Source of the DNA: Pseudomonadota bacterium
GTDB taxonomy: Bacteria > Pseudomonadota > Alphaproteobacteria > Rhizobiales > Xanthobacteraceae
Length of the DNA stretch: 38,815 nt
Direction: 5' to 3'
Assembly (NCBI GenBank): GCA_023422775.1
Contig: JAFAGM010000032.1
Coordinates: forward strand, 1 to 38,815
The notes beneath the pieces are model-generated. The model searched no databases. It was not told the DNA's origin and saw nothing but the letters and a program-made list of their open reading frames with translations. Both the position numbers and the translations under genes were made by a program. Shown here one piece after another: positions 33,223 through 38,815 of this stretch (within the stretch, counting starts at the first letter, position 1; each line of letters opens with the position of its first letter).

Positions 33223-33684
33223 ATGTCTGACACTTCGGCGCGCGACAGGGCGAGGGACGGTGCGATGTCGGTGGCGGCGATGTCGTCCGATCGCATCGAG
33301 CCCGACGACAATTTGTGGACGCGGCGGCTGGTGCTGTTTCTGCGCGTCATGGCCGTCATTTCGATCATGAAGGGCCTCTATCACTGGGCGCAGGTGACCG
33401 GCTTCATCGGCGGCGAGGAGGAGGCGTTCGAGAACCAGTCGATGGCCTGGCAGACCGCGACCGTCTATTTCGCCGTGATCGAACTCGTTGCCGCAGTCGG
33501 GCTGTGGCTTGCGACCCCGTGGGGCGCCGTGGTGTGGCTCACGACGGTCGTGTCGATGGCGGTGATCGAACTGATGTTTCCGGGCATCTACGGCGGCAGC
33601 CTCGTGGTCGTGGGCCTCGAGGCGGTGATGCTGGCGGCGTATCTGGTGCTGGCGTGGATGGCCGCGCGCGAACGGCCGCCGTAG
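33223..33684 (+). CDS. Small membrane protein, DUF6163-like
   Basis: The 153 residues have an N-terminal hydrophilic tail (about 30), then about four membrane segments: LVLFLRVMAVISIMKGLYHWAQ, TVYFAVIELVAAVGLWLA, WGAVVWLTTVVSMAVIELMF, LVVVGLEAVMLAAYLVLAWM. The MAVISIMKGLYHWAQVTGF stretch matches my memory of the DUF6163 family found in rhizobia, often near hemB. The ATG at 33223 is chosen; an in-phase ATG at 33178 adds 15 residues. A 26-codon open frame (33150-33230) overlaps the start. It is divergent from hemB with about 210 nt between them. Confidence 0.75.
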   Translation: MSDTSARDRARDGAMSVAAMSSDRIEPDDNLWTRRLVLFLRVMAVISIMKGLYHWAQVTGFIGGEEEAFENQSMAWQTATVYFAVIELVAAVGLWLATPWGAVVWLTTVVSMAVIELMFPGIYGGSLVVVGLEAVMLAAYLVLAWMAARERPP

Positions 33685-34359
33685 CAGGCCGCGCGCGTCT
33701 CGCGATGCGGTGGCCGGCGTTCGCTGTGGCGTCGCAGCGACAGCTCGACGCAATCCGGCCGGCAAGGCCCACTTGTCTGTTCGTGTGCACGCAGTGAGAA
33801 GACGAGTCTTGCCGGCTCTGCTAGGTCGCGATCACAGACCGCGCGTTTCACCGAACTCTTCCCGGCGACCGCTTCTGTGGGACCGCCGTCGGGGCCGATT
33901 TCTGGTTCTCGGCATATTTTGCCAGTCGGCTTTGCGCTGGCCGACGGCGGGCTTTTTCCCGAGCGGGCATGGAGGGCGCTGGTTTGCGCCGCTACTCACG
34001 CCCGGAGGCCGTGTTTGCAGCGCGATCCCGAAAGATTTGAATTAATTTTTCCGGTAACGTTCCGGTCACCGTACGGATTTCGCCACACCCGTTACGCGAG
34101 CCTTTCGATTTCGACCGGACCTGTTTTGGAATGCGACAGGACGGGCAGACGAAGCGTGAACATCGGCCTTCCACCGTCAATGAACGGTTGCGAAAAGCCC
34201 TTTATCCATGGGCTTAATCGACGATTCACTGTCTTAAATTCATGATCTCTTTATTCTCTTATTTAAGCGGATCTTCAAACCGCCCCCTTAAGTTGAAGCT
34301 ATCAGGCGGGACCAAAGTTTCGTCGAAATAAGTCGAAAAACGACTACAGGGGAAGTGTC
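33685..34359. other. 675-bp gap without a supported gene; AT-rich leader before ldtR
   Basis: Several open frames cross this stretch on both strands, but all are Arg/Pro/Ser-rich with no ribosome site, family match or hydrophobic pattern, so none is called. The last 150 bases are AT-rich and hold two inverted repeats: CTTAAAT (34233-34239) with ATTTAAG (34261-34267), and CTTCAA (34273-34278) with TTGAAG (34293-34298). They lie 60-130 nt upstream of ldtR and may be promoter or autoregulatory elements. Confidence 0.5.
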
Positions 34360-34872
34360 ATGATCAAAGCCGTTGCAACGGCGGTGGAAACCGCTGAGCG
34401 CGCTCCGGGAGCTCCGGTACAGCCGCTCTATCTGGAAGCGCTGACGTTGGTGGAACGTCTGCATCGCCGGCTGCTCGACGTCATCAAGGACGAATTCGAT
34501 CGCCGCGGCCGCGCCGACATCAATTCGGTGCAGGCGCTCCTGCTCTACAACATCGGCGACAAGGAGCTGACCGCGGGCGAACTTCGCACGCGCGGTTACT
34601 ACCTCGGCTCCAACGTCTCCTATAACCTCAAGAAGCTCGTCGAACTCGGCTTCCTCGATCATCAGCGCTCGCGCGTCGATCGCCGCTCGGTTCGCATCCG
34701 CCTGACCCCGCAGGGCCAGGAAATCCGCAAGATCGTCGACGCGCTCTATCAGAAGCACGTCAAGACGGTGGAGCAGGTCGGCGGCATCTCGAACGAGGAG
34801 TTCGCGACGCTGAACAAGTCGCTGCATCGCCTCGAGCGGTTCTGGACCGACCAGATCCTGTATCGCCTCTGA
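34360..34872 (+). CDS. ldtR: MarR-family transcriptional regulator LdtR
   Basis: The 170-residue winged-helix dimeric regulator matches the LdtR subgroup of Rhizobiales, known from Liberibacter to control an L,D-transpeptidase and osmotic tolerance. Recognisable parts are the N-terminal helix PLYLEALTLVERLHRRLLDVIKDEFDRRGR, then DINSVQALLLYNIGDKELTAGELRTRGYYLGSNVSYNLKKL (recognition region) and the wing LDHQRSRVDRRSVRIRLTPQG. The long second helix KHVKTVEQVGGISNEEF completes the dimer interface. AGGGGAAG directly precedes the ATG. No L,D-transpeptidase gene is in the window. An intrinsic terminator follows at 34960. Confidence 0.9.
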   Translation: MIKAVATAVETAERAPGAPVQPLYLEALTLVERLHRRLLDVIKDEFDRRGRADINSVQALLLYNIGDKELTAGELRTRGYYLGSNVSYNLKKLVELGFLDHQRSRVDRRSVRIRLTPQGQEIRKIVDALYQKHVKTVEQVGGISNEEFATLNKSLHRLERFWTDQILYRL

Positions 34873-34959
34873 GAACTTCCGCGGCCAAGCCGGCCGGGCA
34901 AGAAGACCGGCAAGCCATCAGCGGACGATGAACTGGCAAGGCAGTAAGCCCTGCTCAAG

Positions 34960-35004
34960 ACGCATCGGCTCCGGTTTTCCGGATCCGGTGCGTTTTGTTT
35001 TTTT
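34960..35004 (+). terminator. Rho-independent terminator after ldtR
   Basis: ACGCATCGGCTCCGG (34960-34974) pairs with CCGGATCCGGTGCGT (34979-34993), a 15-bp stem with one wobble and one mismatch and a TTTT loop, followed by TTTTGTTTTTTT. It is a very strong intrinsic terminator in the 34873-35183 gap, where no gene was seen. Confidence 0.88.
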
Positions 35005-35183
35005 GGCGCACCTGAACGTGATTCTCGGACGCCAGCATTTCTTCGACCCGACTGGGAACCGCCGATTTCGCGGTGAAGGCGCTGCGTTGGGCGCCGGTAT
35101 TCGGCCCGGAACGGGCCGTTTTCCAGGCATGGAACCTTTTCCGTAGCCGCGCATTCTCGTCTCTGTCACGGCAGAGGTCAGAC

Positions 35184-35408
35184 ATGCGGGTCGAGCGCGG
35201 TTTGCAGTTGATGAATGTCGAGGTGGTGGGCGACGCCTACGCCATCGCGTCCAACTATCTGTGCAGGACCGGCGCCATTGCCGACTCCGTCTCCACCGAT
35301 GAGCGGCTGCTCGAAATCATCGTCAGGATGTTCCAACACGGCGAATACAACAGGATCAGGCTCGCCAACAAGGCGATCGCCAAATTCGAAGCGGGCGCGT
35401 CAGCCTGA
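35184..35408 (+). CDS. Small hypothetical protein
   Basis: Encodes 74 residues, MRVERGLQLMNVEVVGDAYA to AKFEAGASA. It is predicted helical, with YAIASNYLCRTGAIAD and LLEIIVRMFQHGEYNRIRLANKAI. It has no signal peptide or known motif. AGAGG lies 7 nt before the ATG at 35184; the in-phase ATG at 35211 is a shorter alternative, and longer starts at 35073 lack a ribosome site. It is followed 26 nt later by another small gene with a strong ribosome site, so the two may be one operon. Confidence 0.6.
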   Translation: MRVERGLQLMNVEVVGDAYAIASNYLCRTGAIADSVSTDERLLEIIVRMFQHGEYNRIRLANKAIAKFEAGASA

Positions 35409-35434
35409 CCGCATCACCCAATCAGGAGAATTCC

Positions 35435-35656
35435 ATGGAAGCCGCGATCGACCGGATCATGCATACCTATGACCTGCTCGTGAACCGCAGCGCCGCGGCG
35501 AGCGAGGAGGCGCGCGCCAGGGTGACGGAATATGTCGCCACGCTGGTGGAAGCGGGTGAAAAGGATACGCACCGGTTGACGGTGTGCGGGCTGACCTATC
35601 TGCGCCAGCTCGACGGCAGCAACGATCCGGTGAAGGCCGGGTATACCGGGCTGTAA
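35435..35656 (+). CDS. Small hypothetical protein
   Basis: Encodes 73 residues, MEAAIDRIMHTYDLLVNRSA onward. It is a helical protein with an Ala/Arg/Glu-rich centre (ASEEARARVTEYVATLVEAGEKD) and a conserved-looking C terminus (HRLTVCGLTYLRQLDGSNDPVKAGYTGL). TCAGGAGAA lies immediately upstream of the ATG, a good ribosome site. Its GC content is like the core genome, so it marks the left edge of the AT-rich island that starts downstream. Function unknown. Confidence 0.68.
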   Translation: MEAAIDRIMHTYDLLVNRSAAASEEARARVTEYVATLVEAGEKDTHRLTVCGLTYLRQLDGSNDPVKAGYTGL

Positions 35657-35885
35657 AAGAGCTGCTGGTATGATTGCTTGACACAGGTCGAGCGATGAGC
35701 AATGTTCTCACTTAGGTTGAGTTGGGGTTCCTGTAACCTTGGCCGAAGTGTGTACTAGCCTTCCACTAAACATTCTTTGATCCGGTGCCACCTAAGAAAA
35801 GACCCGATGGGGCACCAAATTGTTTTTCATCGTAGCCCGATTCGCAGTCGTGGCTTTTAAGTTACCTAATTCCGGTTTGGTCACG

Positions 35886-36845
35886 ATGAATATTGAGACT
35901 GCAGTGTTGCGAGATTTCGCGCCCGATGTGCAGCGGATGGTTCGGGCAATTGTAGACAGTCGAGCCTTCCAAAGACTCAAGAAGATTTCGTTTCTTGGCG
36001 CAATCGATCGATTTTCGCGAAACGAACTTCATTCACGAACGCTTTCGTCAGGCTCGCGTTTTGACCACTCATTGGGCGTGGCTCAAATGATGCTCGCGAT
36101 TTCAAGAAAGATGGATCTATCACCCGGTGAGCTTAGACTTGCGATCGCAAACGCGTTGCTTCACGACATTGGACACGGTCCGTATTCCCATTCTTGTGAG
36201 CCCTTTTTTTCAGAAGCCTTTGGCATCGATCATCACAAAGCTTTGCTTTTGATGATCGAAGACGAAGGTAGTGAGGTGTCGCGCATTTTAAGGAGCTTTG
36301 GGCTTTGGCTCGACTATCGTAGATTCGTAAGGTCGCCTTCCTCCATTCCTGCTGTTGAATGCCTGTTTTACGGGCCTATCAATATCGATACTATGGAAGG
36401 CATCGTTCGGTCGGCTCGGTTCTTTCAGATTGAGACGCCCTTGGATTTATCGATGCTGGCGCAATCGATAGCCTGCGCGCGGGTTCCTGTTAGGCATCTT
36501 GATCAGTTTTGGAACCTTAAGAGCGCTGTATACAACGAGCATATTTTCGCGAGTCGCTATGCTCTGTATGACGAGGCTCTGACGCGTTCGTTGAATTCAA
36601 TGAAAGACGGAATGCGAGTTGAGCACTTTTACTACGACGAGGATCGTTTTGAGGGCGAGTTCGGTGGAGGTCTTCGGCTATCTTTCTTGGACGAAGAAAA
36701 TCGGGTTACCGTAAGGCGCGCTCCACGGGTTCGTACCTTCCAAATCAATAAGAGCGTGGCGCCTCGGCAATTTGGTGCGCTTGATGGACGATATAGAGAG
36801 GTGAGGCTGGGTGAAAATAGAGCAAGGCATAATCGACTCAAGTAG
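35886..36845 (+). CDS. HD-domain hydrolase, SAMHD1/dGTPase-like (COG1078 type)
   Basis: Probable dNTP triphosphohydrolase or related HD phosphohydrolase. From the Met at 35886 (MNIETAVLRDFAPDVQRMVR) the protein is 319 residues; an in-phase ATG at 35820 adds 22. The full metal set is present: RFDHSLGVAQMM (His61), ALLHDIGHGPYSHSCEPFF (His93, Asp94, His102) and YGPINIDTMEGIVR (Asp168). The RLKKISFLGAIDRFS opening and HSLGV/HDIGHGPYSH motifs are those of the COG1078/SAMHD1 branch. It overlaps the next gene by 35 nt. Codons are AT-rich (TTA, AGA, ATT frequent), unlike all genes before it, which suggests recent acquisition. Confidence 0.85.
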   Translation: MNIETAVLRDFAPDVQRMVRAIVDSRAFQRLKKISFLGAIDRFSRNELHSRTLSSGSRFDHSLGVAQMMLAISRKMDLSPGELRLAIANALLHDIGHGPYSHSCEPFFSEAFGIDHHKALLLMIEDEGSEVSRILRSFGLWLDYRRFVRSPSSIPAVECLFYGPINIDTMEGIVRSARFFQIETPLDLSMLAQSIACARVPVRHLDQFWNLKSAVYNEHIFASRYALYDEALTRSLNSMKDGMRVEHFYYDEDRFEGEFGGGLRLSFLDEENRVTVRRAPRVRTFQINKSVAPRQFGALDGRYREVRLGENRARHNRLK

Positions 36846-37533
36846 AGAATTCACGAGTGGAAGAATAAAAGAACTAGAGGAAGCGCTGAGTTCGGTCGAC
36901 ATTCCGAATTGTGCGATTGTCGCCAACGGATCATACGCTCGAAAAGAGGCGTCGCCTCAATCGGATTTCGACTATTTCATTCTGCATCCTCCCAGTACTC
37001 CTGCCAGTGACCTGGAGCGCGCTGAGGCGGTGGTTAAAGATGCCGTCCTGAAGGTAATCGGTAAATTGCCATCAGCAGATGGGGTGTTCGGAACTCCGCT
37101 GGAGTGTGGTTCTCTATCAAAGAACATCGGCGGAATGCTCGACGATAATGCGAAGATCACCCGCCGTGTCTTGTTTTTGATCGAAGGTACTCCAATAAAC
37201 AATAAAGATCTGTTCGCGAATCAGCGTGACGATCTGATCGATCGATATATTCGTGACGATATTACAGATCATCAGATTGGAATGTTTTTCTTAAATGATC
37301 TTATCCGATACTATAGAACGATTTGTGTGGACTTCGAGTACAAGACGTTTGAGGCGAACAAGCCTTGGGGCATTAGAAATATAAAGCTGATCTTTTCTCG
37401 GAAGCTGATCTACTTTAGCGGAGTATTGATTGCGGCAGAGATGTATCAGAGGTCGGCGCAACAAAAGAAGAAGATTGTGAAAGAGCTTATTTCGTTGTCT
37501 CCAGTAGAGCGATTGAGGAAGGCGTGTGGGTAG
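36811..37533 (+). CDS. Nucleotidyltransferase, GlnD/DUF294-like, probably truncated by an IS
   Basis: Pol-beta-fold nucleotidyltransferase. The core motif ANGSYARKEASPQSDFDYFIL has GS (40-41) and the two metal aspartates (52, 54). A later LIEGTPINNKDLFANQRDDL resembles the third strand and GD-x-LF element of GlnD-type enzymes. The C-terminal half is helical (HQIGMFFLNDLIRYYRTICVDFEYK, RNIKLIFSRKLIYFSGVLIAAEMY). The start is a GTG within the HD gene, with GAGGTGAGG upstream. The stop TAG (37531-37533) falls at the left end of the IS3-family element, so the native protein was probably longer. Codon use is AT-rich, like its partner's. Confidence 0.8.
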   Translation: MKIEQGIIDSSREFTSGRIKELEEALSSVDIPNCAIVANGSYARKEASPQSDFDYFILHPPSTPASDLERAEAVVKDAVLKVIGKLPSADGVFGTPLECGSLSKNIGGMLDDNAKITRRVLFLIEGTPINNKDLFANQRDDLIDRYIRDDITDHQIGMFFLNDLIRYYRTICVDFEYKTFEANKPWGIRNIKLIFSRKLIYFSGVLIAAEMYQRSAQQKKKIVKELISLSPVERLRKACG

Positions 37534-37618
37534 AGCCGGCTCCGGAAATCTGCACAGTGCGATAAGTGGAGTTTCTGCCTGACGGCGGGCAAGATTGTCC
37601 CGCGAATCAGGAGAGACG

Positions 37619-37930
37619 ATGACGAGACGAGCACGCCGGAACCACACACCGGCTTTCAAGGCGAAAGTGGCGCTGGCCGCGGTCAAGGGCGATCGAACAC
37701 TGGCTCAATTGGCGGAGCAGTTCGACGTGCATCCCAATCAGATCACGTCGTGGAAAGCCCAGCTTGAGGGCGGGGCCGCCGATGTGTTCGGTCCAGGGGG
37801 CGGTAACGCCATGGTGCTACCGGCCGTCGATGTGAAGTCGCTGCATGCCAAGATCGGGGAGCTGACGCTGGAGAACGATTTTTTAGAAGGAGCGCTCACC
37901 AAGGCGGGATTGCTGAGCGCAAAACGATGA
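37619..37930 (+). CDS. IS3-family transposase OrfA
   Basis: The 103 residues start MTRRARRNHTPAFKAKVALAAVKGDRTLAQLAEQFDVHPNQITSWKAQLEGGA, with a helix-turn-helix that binds the IS ends. A leucine-zipper-like segment (VKSLHAKIGELTLENDFLEGALTKAGLL) follows for oligomerisation. AGGAGAG precedes the ATG at 37619; an in-phase ATG at 37595 is less likely. The stop overlaps the orfB ATG (ATGA). OrfB is in the -1 frame relative to OrfA, so both frameshifting near GCAAAACG and translational coupling are possible. Confidence 0.92.
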   Translation: MTRRARRNHTPAFKAKVALAAVKGDRTLAQLAEQFDVHPNQITSWKAQLEGGAADVFGPGGGNAMVLPAVDVKSLHAKIGELTLENDFLEGALTKAGLLSAKR

Positions 37931-38754
37931 TCGACCGTGAGCACGATCTGTCGATCACCAGACAGGCGGAAGTTTTGAAGATCAGCCGTGGCAGTGTCTA
38001 TTACCTGCCGCGTCCGGTGTCGCCCGACAACCTCGCGATCATGCGGCGGCTCGACCGGCTGCATCTGGAGTTTCCTTTCGCCGGTTCGCGGATGTTGAGA
38101 GGCCTGCTGGCTGCCGAGGGGTGCAAGATCGGCCGCCGGCATGTCAAGACGCTGATGCGGAAGATGGGGATAGAGGCGCTCTATCGCCGTCCGCGCACCA
38201 CCAAGCCCGAACCTGGTCACAAGATCTATCCATATCTGCTGCGGGGCATGGAGATCACGCGCCCGAACCAGGTCTGGGCGATGGACATAACGTATATCCC
38301 GATGGCGCGTGGCTTCGTGTATCTCGCCGTCGTGCTGGACTGGGCGACCCGCCGGGTTCTGTCGTGGCGGCTGTCGATCACGATGGAGGCGGCATTCTGC
38401 GTCGAGACGCTGCATGACGCCATGGCTCGCCACGGCAAGCCGGAGATCTTCAACACGGATCAGGGCTCGCAGTTCACCGGCTCGGCCTTCACCGGCGCGC
38501 TCGCCAGCAACGGTATCGCCATCAGCATGGACGGCAAAGGAGCATGGCGGGACAACGTGTTCGTCGAGCGGTTGTGGCGCAGCGTCAAATACGAGGAGGT
38601 CTACTTGCGGGCCTACGATAGCGTGTCCGACGCCCGCGCCTCGATCGGCCGATACCTCGACTTTTACAATGGCCGGCGTCCACATTCGAGCCTTGACGGC
38701 AGTACTCCGGATCAAGCCTACTTCAACTCGTTGCCGCTCCGCACGGCAGCCTAA
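37927..38754 (+). CDS. IS3-family transposase OrfB (DDE integrase domain)
   Basis: The 275-residue catalytic subunit has an N-terminal HTH_21-type region (HLEFPFAGSRMLRGLLAAEG). The rve integrase core carries DDE residues in QVWAMDITYIP (Asp120), IFNTDQGSQFT (Asp178) and RDNVFVERLWRSVKYEEVYL (Glu214), giving D-D-35-E spacing. The NGRRPHSSLDGSTPDQAYF end is typical. No frameshift or stop interrupts it, so the IS looks active. It ends about 60 nt from the window edge. Confidence 0.93.
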   Translation: MIDREHDLSITRQAEVLKISRGSVYYLPRPVSPDNLAIMRRLDRLHLEFPFAGSRMLRGLLAAEGCKIGRRHVKTLMRKMGIEALYRRPRTTKPEPGHKIYPYLLRGMEITRPNQVWAMDITYIPMARGFVYLAVVLDWATRRVLSWRLSITMEAAFCVETLHDAMARHGKPEIFNTDQGSQFTGSAFTGALASNGIAISMDGKGAWRDNVFVERLWRSVKYEEVYLRAYDSVSDARASIGRYLDFYNGRRPHSSLDGSTPDQAYFNSLPLRTAA

Positions 38755-38815
38755 CCCCGGCAGAGGCTCCACTTATCGACGCGGAGATTCTGTTCAGACT
38801 ATCGGGACCAGCTCA

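Larger units (their letters stand above)
37532..38815 (+). mobile_element. IS3-family insertion sequence (right end at or beyond the window edge)
   Basis: Two transposase frames are flanked by inverted ends. The inner core CGATAAGTGGAG..TCTGCC (37560-37579) matches the complement of 38759-38779. Outward of this, 37532-37557 and the complement of 38790-38815 agree at 18 of 26 positions (AGAGCCGG against TGAGCTGG at the tips). About 9 extra bases separate tip and core on the right. The element of about 1.28 kb has normal IS3 size. Target duplication cannot be checked because the right flank is outside the window. Confidence 0.8.

Noticed and set aside
33710..34245. Two overlapping plus-strand open frames upstream of ldtR
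   Set aside because: No ribosome site, low-complexity Arg/Pro-rich translation, no recognisable domain.
35678..35683. TTGACA as a -35 promoter element for the HD gene
   Set aside because: No convincing -10 hexamer at 16-18 nt, and it is about 200 nt from the start codon.
35784..35825. GGTGCC...GGCACC followed by AAATTGTTTTT as a terminator
   Set aside because: Only a 6-bp stem with a 21-nt loop, so it is unlikely to terminate transcription.

Overview
The window reads as a chromosomal segment of a Bradyrhizobium-like alphaproteobacterium (Nitrobacteraceae). This is inferred from the high-GC coding sequence, the core order rpoZ end - relA/spoT (rsh) - pdxJ - acpS - lepB - rnc - era - recO - parC, the metal-site variant of HemB with aspartates in place of zinc cysteines, an LdtR-type MarR regulator, and several intergenic palindromic repeats of the kind scattered through Bradyrhizobium genomes. 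No rRNA, tRNA or CRISPR array was seen.

Layout. 1-10.4 kb is housekeeping on the plus strand: stringent response (rsh), vitamin B6 (pdxJ), holo-ACP synthase, signal peptidase I, RNase III, Era, a small membrane protein, RecO and ParC. Several of these are coupled by ATGA or short overlaps. 10.4-17.3 kb is mixed metabolism and stress: a secreted PQQ dehydrogenase, a zinc-type CDF exporter with a His-rich tail, a divergent MFS/ArsC pair, and a class III nucleotidyl cyclase. 17.4-23.0 kb holds a two-component system (minus strand) divergent from a TonB-dependent siderophore receptor. Three CTAATTC direct repeats with an 11-bp period lie between them and are a candidate response-regulator box. 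Two small unknown genes follow the receptor. 23.0-25.1 kb has a second MFS exporter and a small exported protein.

25.2-28.8 kb is a three-gene minus-strand envelope operon: a PspA-family protein, a YqiJ-like membrane/OB-fold protein and a flotillin. Its first gene is unusual. About 160 residues resembling the N-terminal (non-nuclease) part of TnpB are fused in frame to PspA, and a strong internal Shine-Dalgarno could also release PspA alone. The operon is divergent from mntH, and the 120-bp shared region contains a perfect AAAGTACT-N5-AGTACTTT palindrome and a tandem TTGCAA motif.

30.3-35.7 kb returns to core genes: bpt, an RDD membrane protein, hemB, a small membrane protein, ldtR and two small unknown genes. 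From about 35.7 kb base composition and codon use become AT-rich. An SAMHD1/dGTPase-like HD hydrolase overlaps a GlnD/DUF294-like nucleotidyltransferase, which looks like a horizontally acquired two-gene cassette, possibly a defence or conflict system. The nucleotidyltransferase stops exactly at the left end of an IS3-family element that fills the rest of the window, so it is probably truncated by the insertion.

The best candidates for something undescribed are the TnpB-like/PspA fusion with its flotillin operon and the HD + nucleotidyltransferase cassette. All family assignments come from reading the translated sequence; no database search was run.
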